DNA of 46,176 bases from NCBI GenBank assembly GCA_947246015.1, contig CAMXQE010000029.1:1-46176 (forward strand). The letters are read 5' to 3'. Under the pieces are notes generated by a model. It ran no database searches and had not been told where the DNA came from. It saw only the letters and a program-made list of their open reading frames with translations. Positions 16,893-24,910 of this stretch are shown one piece after another (position 1 is the first letter of the stretch; each line of letters opens with the position of its first letter). The translations under genes and the position numbers were made by a program. This DNA comes from an uncultured Lachnospiraceae bacterium (GTDB lineage: Bacteria; Bacillota; Clostridia; Lachnospirales; Lachnospiraceae).

Positions 16893-17714
16893 TTACCCCT
16901 TAACGGCTCCGGTCATTCCCTGTACAAAACTCTTTTGCAATGCAAAGAAGACAATAACCGTAGGCAGCGTAGAAATCAAAACCGCCAGCATCAGTTCCCC
17001 GTAATCCGTATAATGTCCGGCTGTCATATTGGAAATCAGCATCGGAAAAGTCTGTGTAGCGTCATTGGACATAATTAATTTTGCCCACATAAAGTTATTC
17101 CAGGCGTTCATAAAAGTAATGGTCATGCCCGCCGCATAGGTAGGCTTCATGGTAGGCACGTACATCTTAAAGAAAATCCCCAGTTCACTCTCTCCGTCAA
17201 TGCGGGCCGCTTCTATGATTTCTTTCGGAAATGCCCGGCTGTTCTGACGGAATAACATAATCAGGAATACTGCAGACACTTCCGGCAGGATGAAACCGAC
17301 GGTGGTATCCAGAAGATGCATTCCTGCATACATCTGATAAAGAGGAATCATGGTAGCTGTAAACGGAACCATCATCGTCAGCATTAACACCTTGAACACA
17401 GAATCTTTTCCCCTGTCATGATATACTTCAAATCCGTATCCGGCAATGGAGGAAACTACCAGCGAAACGAACGTTGTCACCACTGAATATTTGACTGAAT
17501 TAGTTAATGCAGGCCATATATTATAAGTTGATACAAGCGTCTTCCAGTTTTCCGCCAGATTCGTCCCCGGAATCAATGTCCCGCGCAGTACATCCACGCT
17601 TTTATTCGTTGCCGCAACCACAACCCAGAACAGCGGGAATACGCAAAACAGTGAAATCACCATAAGGACTATATTTTTCGGCAGTCTCCTTAAAAGTTTT
17701 TTATTCCTACTCAC
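16893..17714 (-). CDS. Carbohydrate ABC transporter permease (MalG-like)
   Basis: A 273-residue inner-membrane permease with about six hydrophobic segments. The conserved docking loop is EIIEAARIDGESELGIFFKMYVP, and the C-terminus QKSFVQGMTGAVKG is typical of the MalG/AraQ group. Two GTG starts are possible; the one at 17714 has AGGTGA 5 bases upstream and is preferred to 17723. The gene overlaps the end of the MalF-like gene, indicating coupled translation. With 17707-18588 and 18723-20102 it forms a CUT1-type sugar importer. No dedicated ATPase gene is present, as usual for importers that share MsmX-type ATPases. Confidence 0.92.
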   Translation of the reverse strand: MSRNKKLLRRLPKNIVLMVISLFCVFPLFWVVVAATNKSVDVLRGTLIPGTNLAENWKTLVSTYNIWPALTNSVKYSVVTTFVSLVVSSIAGYGFEVYHDRGKDSVFKVLMLTMMVPFTATMIPLYQMYAGMHLLDTTVGFILPEVSAVFLIMLFRQNSRAFPKEIIEAARIDGESELGIFFKMYVPTMKPTYAAGMTITFMNAWNNFMWAKLIMSNDATQTFPMLISNMTAGHYTDYGELMLAVLISTLPTVIVFFALQKSFVQGMTGAVKG

Positions 17715-18588
17715 GTCTGTCACCTACTTTCATCTGTACAAAAGTCATAACCGCTACAAAAATCAGAATCATCATGGACATTGCGCAGGAATATCCGAAG
17801 TTCGGCACATTTACAAAAGAAGTATTGTAAATATAATGCGCCAGCGCCATTGTGGAATATCCCGGCCCGCCTCCTGTCAGGTTGACCGACTCATCATACA
17901 CCTGCAATGCACTGTTCAGACACATAATCGTCGTAAACAGAATCATCGGCTTTAACAGCGGCAATGTGATTTTCCAAAAACTCTGCAATCTGCCAGCTCC
18001 GTCAATGGTAGCGGCTTCATACAAAGAATCATCGATATTCTGCAGACCCGCCAGAAAGAAAATCATCTGATAACCCACCCAGCGCCATATCCGCATCACC
18101 ATTAAAATCACCCTGGCGCTTCCCGGATGCCCCAGAAAGTTATATCCGGTCTCCAAAATGCCAAGTTTCAGCAAAACTACATTGACAAACCCGTCCGTGG
18201 CAAACAGCGAGCGGAAGATAACCGCCGAAGCCACCAGCGAAACGGCCGCCGGAAGGAAGATACAGGTGCGGTAGATTCCTTTCAGCCGCAGCTTCGAATC
18301 GTTTAACAATACCGCCAGGATAATTCCCAGTATAATCATGACCGGAACGGTCACCACCATATACAATAGCGTAGTCTTTATGGTCTGGATGAAATTCGGG
18401 TCACGGAACATTCTGGCATAATTACTGAATCCGGTCCATTCCATGCTGCTGCCGCGTCCTGTCCGCAGAGACATGAAAAATGCCTGAACCAGCGGCACAA
18501 ACTTTAATACTACCAAAAGAAAAGCTGCCGGGGCAAGGAACACCCAGCCGATTAAACTCTGCCTTTTTTTCACACTTAATTTATTCAT
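17707..18588 (-). CDS. Carbohydrate ABC transporter permease (MalF-like)
   Basis: A 293-residue permease with six or so membrane segments, from WVFLAPAAFLLVVLKFVPLV to the C-terminus. The EAA loop is SLYEAATIDGAGRLQSFWKI (about 190-210). The ATG at 18588 follows GGGGA; the frame is open to 18612 without a better start. It is the partner of the MalG-like gene, with which it overlaps by a few codons. It lies behind the galactan binding-protein gene, from which it is separated by a hairpin (18611-18635) and tandem repeats, likely lowering its expression relative to that gene. Confidence 0.92.
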   Translation of the reverse strand: MNKLSVKKRQSLIGWVFLAPAAFLLVVLKFVPLVQAFFMSLRTGRGSSMEWTGFSNYARMFRDPNFIQTIKTTLLYMVVTVPVMIILGIILAVLLNDSKLRLKGIYRTCIFLPAAVSLVASAVIFRSLFATDGFVNVVLLKLGILETGYNFLGHPGSARVILMVMRIWRWVGYQMIFFLAGLQNIDDSLYEAATIDGAGRLQSFWKITLPLLKPMILFTTIMCLNSALQVYDESVNLTGGGPGYSTMALAHYIYNTSFVNVPNFGYSCAMSMMILIFVAVMTFVQMKVGDRRE

Positions 18589-18610
18589 ATCGTCCCCATG
18601 CCTTTCTGTC

Positions 18611-18635
18611 ACCTGCGGGTTATATGCCCGCAGGT
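18611..18635 (-). promoter_or_regulatory. Intra-operon hairpin between binding-protein and permease genes
   Basis: ACCTGCGGG pairs perfectly with CCCGCAGGT around a 7-nt loop. By analogy with other importer operons such hairpins protect the 3' end of the binding-protein message or reduce read-through to the permeases. Confidence 0.5.
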
Positions 18636-18657
18636 GGCAATTTGCGTGTAGTTCCGG

Positions 18658-18735
18658 TTACTTATTCCAGCTACTTATTCCAATTACTTATTCCAGTTAC
18701 TTATTCCAGTTGTTTATTCCAGTTACTTGTTTTCC
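18658..18735. repeat. 13-bp tandem repeat starting at the binding-protein stop codon
   Basis: Five 13-bp units (TTACTTATTCCAG and variants at 18658, 18671, 18684, 18697 and 18710) are followed by 18723-18735, TTACTTGTTTTCC, which contains the stop codon and last codons of the gene and resembles the unit. The array thus seems to have grown from the 3' end of the coding region. Confidence 0.8.
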
Positions 18736-20102
18736 ATTTCAAAAATCAAAGTATCCTGTGCAGCCTGCAGTTCGCTGTCGATATCCCCGCCGGAATAGAT
18801 AATGTTGGTAATCGCGTTCGCCACATCACTGCGCGCATTCCGGAAATAAACGCCCACATAGCATTCCGGTACGGAAGCGGAATATGTGGTAATCAGGGAG
18901 AATACCGGCTGGTTATTAAAGAATGCCACCGGCTCCTCATACTTCGGGCTGTCTGCCGCCGGAATCCATGTAGAAATCGCTCCCGTTTCCAGAATCTGCT
19001 CATACAGTTCCATACTGCCTCCAAAAGTTGCTTTGAAAAAGTCTACCGCCAGCTGAGGATTGGAACATTGGGAAGTCACTGCCCAGCTCGAACCGCCCTG
19101 ACTGGCGTAATTCGTTGCCGATGCAATACCGTCCAGTTTCGGCAGATTGGTAATTTCCCACAAGCCGCTCTGTTCCTCTGCCGCCTGCAGGGATGCCATA
19201 ATCCAGCAGCCGTTCATCGCACCTGCAATCCTTCCGGTATTCATACCGCCGATGTAAGTATCCCATCCGGTTTCTTCCGTATAAACCCCTTCTTTTACCA
19301 TTTCCGTATAAACTTCCACAACCTCTCTCAGTATCTCATTATCCACAAGATTCGGATTTCCATCCTTGTCAAAGAAAGAGCCTCCGGCAGACTGCATCAT
19401 AATGGTCATCTGATTATAACTGCTCAGACCGTTCAAAAGCGGGCATCCTGTTTTCTCCAATACTACCTTTGCTTTCTCCATCCATTCATTCCATGTAATA
19501 TCCGTAAAATCGGCAATCGTATAGCCTGCCTGCTCCAGAATATCCTTACGGTAACATGCAATTGCCGTCCCGCTGTCAAAAGGAATCCCGTAGTGCCGCC
19601 CGTCCACCGTGGAAAATCCCACCTTACCGGGAGAAAATTCCTCATAGTTAAAACCGTAATCCGTCAAGTCCGCAAATACTTCCGGATAGCTTGTTACCGA
19701 CGACTGGAAACCGCTGTCATCAAACAGCAGGATATCCGGCAATACATCAAAAACTCCGGAAGTCGTCGCCGTTGCCATCTTCGTATTGATTTCTTCCCCG
19801 TTGGTCTCTATGATTTCCAGCCGGAAATCCGGATGGTCCTTCTGATAAATGGACTCCGCAATCTTCAGCGCATTGATATTGTACGCCGGGTCCCAGCACC
19901 ATACCGTCAGCGTTTCGCTCCCTTCGGAAGCGCCTGTCCCGGCTGTTTCCTGACTGTCTGCACTTCCCGCAGCCTCCTGCGGGCTGCTTCCGGCGCTCCC
20001 CTGCCCTGATGTGCTGCCCCCGTCCTGCGCATTTCCGCATCCGGCAAGCATTGCAAGGGACAATATACCGCTTAAAATCAATGTCGTCATTCTCTTTTTC
20101 AT
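18723..20102 (-). CDS. Sugar ABC transporter substrate-binding lipoprotein (galactan locus)
   Basis: A 459-residue family 1 solute-binding lipoprotein. Signal peptide residues 1-21 end in lipobox LAGC; a Ser/Gly/Ala-rich linker runs to about residue 58, and the mature fold begins TLTVWCWDPAYNINALKIAE. DILLFDDSGFQSSVTSYPEVFADL and PQLAVDFFKATFGG are typical of the family. AGGAGG lies 9 bases before the ATG. It follows the GH53 gene and precedes two permeases, so it probably binds beta-1,4-galacto-oligosaccharides. The gene is flanked on both sides by 13-bp tandem repeats, which is odd. Confidence 0.92.
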   Translation of the reverse strand: MKKRMTTLILSGILSLAMLAGCGNAQDGGSTSGQGSAGSSPQEAAGSADSQETAGTGASEGSETLTVWCWDPAYNINALKIAESIYQKDHPDFRLEIIETNGEEINTKMATATTSGVFDVLPDILLFDDSGFQSSVTSYPEVFADLTDYGFNYEEFSPGKVGFSTVDGRHYGIPFDSGTAIACYRKDILEQAGYTIADFTDITWNEWMEKAKVVLEKTGCPLLNGLSSYNQMTIMMQSAGGSFFDKDGNPNLVDNEILREVVEVYTEMVKEGVYTEETGWDTYIGGMNTGRIAGAMNGCWIMASLQAAEEQSGLWEITNLPKLDGIASATNYASQGGSSWAVTSQCSNPQLAVDFFKATFGGSMELYEQILETGAISTWIPAADSPKYEEPVAFFNNQPVFSLITTYSASVPECYVGVYFRNARSDVANAITNIIYSGGDIDSELQAAQDTLIFEMENK

Positions 20103-20128
20103 TTTCTCATCCTCCTGTTTTTTTCATT

Positions 20129-20180
20129 CCAGTTCCGTAACCCAGTTCCGTAACCCAGTTCCGCAACCCAGTTCCGTAAC
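20129..20180. repeat. 13-bp tandem repeat upstream of the binding-protein gene
   Basis: Four units of CCAGTTCCGTAAC lie at 20129, 20142, 20155 (one change) and 20168, between the GH53 and binding-protein genes. They end in the GTAAC that begins the 89-bp palindrome. Confidence 0.85.
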
Positions 20181-20264
20181 CGCCCTCCCGGTGCCAAAGC
20201 ATAGCGGAGAAATTTCTGTCCGCTTCGCAGACATAAATTCTCCGGGCGCTGTCCGGGCGGTTAC
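20176..20264. repeat. 89-bp palindromic element in the galactan operon
   Basis: Outer arms GTAACCGCCC and GGGCGGTTAC enclose an inner near-palindrome, GGAGAAATTTCTGTC with GACATAAATTCTCC, around CGCTTCGCA. Part of the right half (CTTCGCA, then GGGCGCTGTCCGGGC) resembles bases 4-48 of the window (CTTCGCA, then GGGGGCTGTCCGGGC). It lies within the operon, so it will be transcribed and fold into a large stem. Confidence 0.7.
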
Positions 20265-20306
20265 TGTTTCTGGTTTTTCATAATCCATTTTACATTTCCT
20301 GAATCC

Positions 20307-21323
20307 CTATTTACTCTCTGTATCCCTGAACATCCGGTAAGCCGTCAATGCTTTCGTAAACTGTAACGTATTCTCATCCAGCAGTCTTGCCGCCCCTAAC
20401 GGATATTCATCCGGCAGCAGCTTCGCGCCTACCTCCGGCTCCCAGTAAAACACGCCGATTCCTTTTCCATCCGGCACTTTCTTTACTGCTTCCATCGTAT
20501 TGATAAGGAGTTCGTAAGTCGTTTCCTCCTCCCCCTCCGGCCCGCCGACTTCACATATCATAACCGGTTTCTGATACTGCGTCTGATACCGCATCAGATG
20601 CCCGTACAGAAATTCCGCTCCCTGCTCCGTTTTAAACCAGTACGGATAATGGGAAAATCCCATAATATCCGTCTTACCTCCCCGGCGGAAGAAATTTTCG
20701 AGGAACGGCTCGCACCACTCCGTCTTATACACGCCCGTGATATGCGTAACCACCTGGCAGTCCGGACAGCACTCCTTCACTGCATCATACCCTGCATTCA
20801 GAAAATCAACCAGATTCTCCGGCGCTTCCTTCAGACTTCCCATAGGAAGCAGGATACCGGGATTGATTTCATTTCCAACCTGCACCCATTCCGGATAAAT
20901 CCCGTTTTCCGTCAGCATCGTCAGTACTTCCTTCGTATGAGCGTACACCCGCTGCTTAAGCCCTTTGGCATCCTCCCCTTCCCACTCCTTAGGAATATCC
21001 TGATACATGGGGTCTGCAAAATGGTCGCTGTAATGAAAATCTATCATCAGTTTCATTCCTGCTTTCCTGACCCTCTTCGACATTTCCACTACGCTCAGTG
21101 CATCTGCAAAACCGAGCATACAGACGGTTCCGTCCTTTTTCTTCCAGAAAGCCTCCTTCGGCGGGTTCACAAACACACGCAGCCTGACTGCGTCTGCCCC
21201 CATATCTTTCACCGCCTGTACCGGGTCGATACCGTTTCCATTATCATCCACCCACCTGATACCGCGGGATTCCAACTGGCTGACCCAGCCCAGGTCTGTG
21301 CCTAATACCATATTCTCTTTCAA
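20307..21323 (-). CDS. GH53 endo-beta-1,4-galactanase, cytoplasmic
   Basis: A 338-residue glycoside hydrolase family 53 enzyme that cuts beta-1,4-galactan or galacto-oligosaccharides. The barrel shows GTDLGWVSQLE at the start, VRLRVFVNPP, MKLMIDFHYSDHFADP, the acid/base Glu in WVQVGNEINPG (about 155) and the nucleophile Glu in PVMICEVGGP (about 255). There is no signal peptide, so it should digest imported oligosaccharides. The frame opens with a TTG at 21344, but a TTG at 21323 is better placed after GAGGTAGGA and gives the usual family N-terminus. It is the first gene of the galactan operon, divergent from the AraC regulator. Confidence 0.9.
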   Translation of the reverse strand: MKENMVLGTDLGWVSQLESRGIRWVDDNGNGIDPVQAVKDMGADAVRLRVFVNPPKEAFWKKKDGTVCMLGFADALSVVEMSKRVRKAGMKLMIDFHYSDHFADPMYQDIPKEWEGEDAKGLKQRVYAHTKEVLTMLTENGIYPEWVQVGNEINPGILLPMGSLKEAPENLVDFLNAGYDAVKECCPDCQVVTHITGVYKTEWCEPFLENFFRRGGKTDIMGFSHYPYWFKTEQGAEFLYGHLMRYQTQYQKPVMICEVGGPEGEEETTYELLINTMEAVKKVPDGKGIGVFYWEPEVGAKLLPDEYPLGAARLLDENTLQFTKALTAYRMFRDTESK

Positions 21324-21379
21324 ATTCCTACCTCGTCTTTCCAAGGTACAGCGCGCTATAATCCTTTACTTTTTGAATA

Positions 21380-21407
21380 ATTATGTCTATAATTATCTTG
21401 TTTGTAA
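21380..21407 (-). promoter_or_regulatory. Galactan operon promoter
   Basis: The minus strand has TTGTAA's complement TTACAA as -35 (21402-21407), a 16-bp spacer and CATAAT as -10 (21380-21385). The activator-site candidate at 21421-21453 begins 14 bp upstream of the -35, a good place for an AraC activator. Confidence 0.5.
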
Positions 21408-21420
21408 GTATTATTTTAAT

Positions 21421-21453
21421 CTCATTGTATAATTTGCACAATGTCACAATGAG
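21421..21453. promoter_or_regulatory. Inverted repeat, likely AraC-type regulator site
   Basis: CTCATTGT (21421-21428) and ACAATGAG (21446-21453) are perfect inverted 8-bp arms 17 bp apart, lying between the divergent GH53 and AraC genes. The inner sequence also has TTGCACAATGTCACAA. The position fits control of the galactan operon and autoregulation. Confidence 0.55.
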
Positions 21454-21505
21454 TTTTTGCCAGCACATTTTGTATCATATACGTGCATAGAAAAGAGGAA
21501 TCCCC

Positions 21506-22621
21506 ATGAACACTTATCAGGATATCATACGCAGCCACAACGTAGACGCCTCCCATTATTACTGCGAGGACAAACCGAATCCTGCCCTTGAAATAACCAA
21601 TGCGCTGAGCCAGATTAGCTCTTTTTTTCAGATTCACACGCCGTTTCAGGTGACTTACCAGTTTTGCAGCGGCACCACGCCGGAAGATTATCTGAACAGC
21701 ATCACCCTGACCGGAGATGATTCCATCTTTTCACAGGAGACTATGGCGCTGCACAATTACCGTTTTATGAAATACCCTCCCCACTTCCATGACTTTTTTG
21801 AAATCATGCTGGTTTTGGAAGGAACGGTTCTCCAGCGCATCGAAGACAAAGACTATCTTTATACTACCGGTTCCTGCTGCCTCATCAACCGCAGTCTCTG
21901 CCATACCGAAACGTTCAATACATCTTCCAGAATATTATTTATCGGTCTTTCGGTGGAATTTATCGAAGAATTGTTTGCATCCTGCCAGTCATCCTGTTTC
22001 AGCAAAGAAAAAGAAATCGAGGAAAGCCTCCTGTACCAGTTCGTCCTGTCCGACATCAAATTTCCCGGGCGGAAATCCTACCTCGATTTCATCCCCGCTT
22101 ACCAGAACCCGTTAAACAGCAATGTTTTACATACTCTTGCGGAAGAACTCATACAAACCCTTATGTTTCCCTGCTTCGGTTCCTCCTATCAGGTCAAAGG
22201 ACTAATCTGCCGTCTGCTGCAGTATCTTTCCACGCCCGTTAATTACCACTGCACCTGTGTGGAATTAAGTTTAGACAGCGATTTTCTGCTGTTTGCCCGC
22301 ATCAGCCACCTTCTGGAAGAAAACGACGGACGCATCACCCGCACCGAACTGGAGTCTTCCCTGAATTACAGCGGCAATTACCTGAACCGCATTGTAAACA
22401 AGTATACCGGCATGTGCCTGTTTGATTACGGCATGACATTCTGTCTGAAAAAAGCGGAATACTACCTTTCCAATACGAAAGCTTCCATCACCGACATTGC
22501 CTCCCGCCTCTGTTTTTCCAACCGGACGCATTTTTACACCCTGTTCAAAGAAAAGTACGGAGTAACGCCTAATGAGTTCCGGAAACAGGCAAAGCGTGCG
22601 GCCGTCAAAAACGGAACCTGA
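21506..22621 (+). CDS. AraC-family transcriptional regulator of the galactan locus
   Basis: A 371-residue regulator. Residues about 85-150 form a cupin-type sugar-sensing domain (MKYPPHFHDFFEIMLVLEGTV, with metal- or sugar-pocket His residues). Residues about 262-362 are the AraC/XylS domain with two HTH motifs (RTELESSLNYSGNYLNRIVN; ITDIASRLCFSNRTHFYTLFKEKYG). The ATG follows AGAGGAAT. It is divergent from the GH53-transporter operon with an inverted repeat between them, so it is probably the galactan-responsive activator. Confidence 0.92.
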   Translation: MNTYQDIIRSHNVDASHYYCEDKPNPALEITNALSQISSFFQIHTPFQVTYQFCSGTTPEDYLNSITLTGDDSIFSQETMALHNYRFMKYPPHFHDFFEIMLVLEGTVLQRIEDKDYLYTTGSCCLINRSLCHTETFNTSSRILFIGLSVEFIEELFASCQSSCFSKEKEIEESLLYQFVLSDIKFPGRKSYLDFIPAYQNPLNSNVLHTLAEELIQTLMFPCFGSSYQVKGLICRLLQYLSTPVNYHCTCVELSLDSDFLLFARISHLLEENDGRITRTELESSLNYSGNYLNRIVNKYTGMCLFDYGMTFCLKKAEYYLSNTKASITDIASRLCFSNRTHFYTLFKEKYGVTPNEFRKQAKRAAVKNGT

Positions 22622-22671
22622 TTTTGATGTAACCCTTCGTCCTGATTTTTATGCAGATTTGCCCAAATCCC

Positions 22672-22699
22672 TTGTAAAATATGCCATATGCGTTATAAT
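22672..22699 (+). promoter_or_regulatory. Promoter of the secreted Asp/Cys-repeat gene
   Basis: TTGTAA (22672-22677), a 16-bp spacer and TATAAT (22694-22699) precede a strong GGGAGGTGAT ribosome site. Confidence 0.6.
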
Positions 22700-22752
22700 C
22701 ATCTTATAACGTACAGATAGAATGCTGTAAAACATTCGGGAGGTGATAAGAG

Positions 22753-23124
22753 ATGAAGAAAAGATTAGCCGTAAGTCTCACATGTCTGGCAGTATTGGCC
22801 ATGCCGGTTCCGGCAATGGCAGCAGAGGCACAGCCGGTCTGCCCCATCAGCGGATGTACCACGGGACAGTGTTTTTCGGACGGTATCTGCGGCGAAGACT
22901 GTTTTACGGACGAGAACGGCGACGGTATCTGCGATAACCACTGTTATACGGACGCAGACGGCAACGGTATCTGTGACCATTTCACAGATGAAGACAGTGA
23001 CGGTATTTGCGACCACTGCCATAACCACGGCAGGCCGGCGGACAGAAGCAGCGGCAGAAGCAGCAGGTCCGGCCATCACGGCAGACACCATGGAAGACAT
23101 CATGGAAACGGAAACCATTGCTGA
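22753..23124 (+). CDS. Secreted Asp/Cys-repeat, His-rich small protein
   Basis: A 123-residue protein with a clear signal peptide (MKKRLAVSLTCLAVLAM, cleavage near AMAAEA). The mature part has three acidic repeats, FTDENGDGICDN, YTDADGNGICDH and FTDEDSDGICDH, whose Asp spacing matches calcium-binding loops of the thrombospondin type 3/dockerin kind, with Cys next to each. Ser/Arg-rich and His/Gly-rich stretches follow (GHHGRHHGRHHG), likely to bind transition metals. It ends in Cys. Strong promoter and ribosome site; monocistronic, followed by a 16-bp stem terminator. It may buffer metals or calcium at the cell surface; no tested function is implied. Confidence 0.8.
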   Translation: MKKRLAVSLTCLAVLAMPVPAMAAEAQPVCPISGCTTGQCFSDGICGEDCFTDENGDGICDNHCYTDADGNGICDHFTDEDSDGICDHCHNHGRPADRSSGRSSRSGHHGRHHGRHHGNGNHC

Positions 23125-23140
23125 CCAATACGGAAAAGCA

Positions 23141-23181
23141 GGCAGGGCTGCCGCACGATGCAAACGTGCGGCAGCCCTGCC
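23141..23181. terminator. Strong bidirectional hairpin
   Basis: GGCAGGGCTGCCGCAC pairs perfectly over 16 bp with its complement across a 9-nt loop. It separates the secreted-protein gene (plus) from spoVAC (minus). Short T-rich ends occur on both sides (CTTTCCC; CTTTTCC). Confidence 0.6.
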
Positions 23182-23249
23182 TTTCCCTATTCCCAGAGTT
23201 TCTTTTCCTCCATTCATGTACCATTCACTTTCCGAATCCATTCCGGCAT

Positions 23250-23708
23250 CTAAATCCATCCGAAACACTTACATGCCCAATATCCCAATCCCAGAACCCA
23301 GCTGGTGAAAATCCCATACAAAATTACCGGTCCGGCAATGGTGAAAATCTTACAGCCCACACCGAACACCTGTCCTTCCTTTTTAAACTCAATGGCAGGA
23401 GCCGCCACACTGTTGGCAAACCCTGTAATCGGCACCAAAGCACCGGCGCCGCCGAATTTTACAATGGAAGGAAACAGATTAAACCCTGTTAAAAGGATGC
23501 TGCATAAAATCAGCAGCAGGGAACACCATCCGCCTGCCGTCTCTTTGTCCATGCCCATCGTATTCGTGCAGTAATTCAGTATCAACTGCCCGATTGTGCA
23601 TATAATGCCGCCTGTCAAAAATGCCTTGGCCATCTGCAGCCAAAGATTATGGGTAGGCGTCACTTCCCTGACATATTCCTGATACTCCTGCTTCACCTGT
23701 TCGTCCAT
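23250..23708 (-). CDS. spoVAC: Stage V sporulation protein AC homologue
   Basis: A 152-residue membrane protein of the SpoVAC/SpoVAEB family, part of the inner-membrane channel that moves dipicolinic acid in sporulation and germination. THNLWLQMAKAFLTGGIICT, GQLILNYC, FGGAGALVPITGFANSV and the following hydrophobic segments match the family. I use ATG 23708 (GAGGAAG upstream, family-typical length); an ATG at 23753 with its own GAGGA is also possible. The usual partners spoVAD and spoVAE are absent from both sides. I did not find a clear sigma-G promoter. Confidence 0.88.
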   Translation of the reverse strand: MDEQVKQEYQEYVREVTPTHNLWLQMAKAFLTGGIICTIGQLILNYCTNTMGMDKETAGGWCSLLLILCSILLTGFNLFPSIVKFGGAGALVPITGFANSVAAPAIEFKKEGQVFGVGCKIFTIAGPVILYGIFTSWVLGLGYWACKCFGWI

Positions 23709-23967
23709 ATTGTCTTCCTCACACTTTCTGACCTTTCGCTCTGTTCTGTCCATAGTATCCTCTATATACCGAAAATTATACAAAACCATTCTGTTTGAAA
23801 ACCGGAAACTTAAATCTGGTACTAAAATCCGATTTCCATTTTATATTCATTTCATGGATTGATTTTTTCAGGCAAAAGTAGTATTCTATCTATTACATTT
23901 ATCTGCTTTATCTACATTTATTATATCTGTTGCATTAAGAACGATTCAATAAAAACGAGGGATTTTT

Positions 23968-24870
23968 ATGAGCGAAACATTTCATATTATCAGTGACGGT
24001 TCCTGCGACTTACCTGTTGAACTGACACGCGAAAAAAATATTACGGTAGTACCGTTTTATGTATCTTTTGATGACGAGCATTATCTGAGGGAAAACGTGG
24101 AAATCGGCATCAGGGACTTTTACCGGCAGATGGTAGAACAAAAAGGCGTATTTCCCAAATCCTCCATGCCTTCGGCCAGTGATTACGAAGAAGCATTCCT
24201 TCCCTTTGCCGAGGCCGGAACGCCCGTCATCTGCATCTGCATCACCACCAAGTTCAGCGGCTCCATGCAGTCCGCCGTAAATGCCAGAACAAGCGTATTG
24301 GAAAAATATCCGCAGGCGGAAATTACCGTTATCGATTCCACGATTAATACGGTTCTGCAGGGACTGTATGTGCTGGAAGCGGTAAGTCTGCGGGATAACG
24401 GCGTCAGTTATCCGGAGGCCATCCGCAGGCTGGAAGAAATTAAAAGCACCGGAAGAATTTTCTTTACCGTCGGGAACATGGAGTACTTAAAGCACGGGGG
24501 ACGGATTGGCAAAGTTGCCGCCGTAGCCGGAAGTGTTTTGGACATACGCCCTTTAATTACTTTAAAACAGGGAGAAATCTTCCCCTCCGGCATGGACAGG
24601 GGACGGAAACGCACCCTCGAAAAAGTAATCGGACTTTTATTGGAATATTTAAAAGAAAGCAGTCTTGGGATTGAATGTTACAGCCTTGCAGTGGGATACG
24701 GATACGACCGCGAGGAAGGGATTGCTTTCCGCGACCATGCGCTCGCAGTCCTGCATGAAAACGGATACGCCATGAAGGACCTCCCCGTATACCAGATTGG
24801 CGCTACTATAGGCGTCCATACGGGGCCTTATCCGTTAGGTTTCGGAATCATCGAAAAAGGGATTCACTGA
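23968..24870 (+). CDS. DegV family fatty-acid-binding protein
   Basis: A 300-residue DegV (FakB-like) protein; such proteins hold a fatty acid for phosphorylation by FakA. The N-terminal FHIISDGSCDLP, the middle ITTKFSGSMQSA, VIDSTINTVLQG, VGNMEYLKHGGRIGK and the C-terminal IGVHTGPYPLGFG are the family hallmarks. The RBS GAGGG precedes the ATG. It is monocistronic with an AT-rich, imperfectly repeated leader (around 23892-23937) and its own terminator. The fatty acid preference cannot be read here. Confidence 0.92.
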   Translation: MSETFHIISDGSCDLPVELTREKNITVVPFYVSFDDEHYLRENVEIGIRDFYRQMVEQKGVFPKSSMPSASDYEEAFLPFAEAGTPVICICITTKFSGSMQSAVNARTSVLEKYPQAEITVIDSTINTVLQGLYVLEAVSLRDNGVSYPEAIRRLEEIKSTGRIFFTVGNMEYLKHGGRIGKVAAVAGSVLDIRPLITLKQGEIFPSGMDRGRKRTLEKVIGLLLEYLKESSLGIECYSLAVGYGYDREEGIAFRDHALAVLHENGYAMKDLPVYQIGATIGVHTGPYPLGFGIIEKGIH

Positions 24871-24896
24871 ATGTTCCATTCAGTAATCCCTTTTTT
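24854..24896. terminator. Bidirectional intrinsic terminator of degV-like gene and tex
   Basis: A near-perfect 19-bp stem (AAAAAGGGATTCACTGAAT and its complement with one mismatch) around GTTCC, flanked by A- and T-runs on opposite sides. The degV-like stop codon is inside the left arm; tex ends 15 bp beyond. Confidence 0.8.
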
Positions 24897-24910
24897 CCTG
24901 TCTCAATGTC

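Noticed and set aside
18658..18735. A CRISPR array
   Set aside because: The 13-bp units are contiguous with no spacers; the same holds for 20129, 27977, 28688 and 32351.
18480..20009. A 509-codon plus-strand open frame
   Set aside because: It lies opposite the binding-protein gene, starts inside the MalF-like gene and crosses the tandem repeats; its product is Cys/Arg/His-rich without any fold pattern, and there is no ribosome site. It is a shadow of the real genes.
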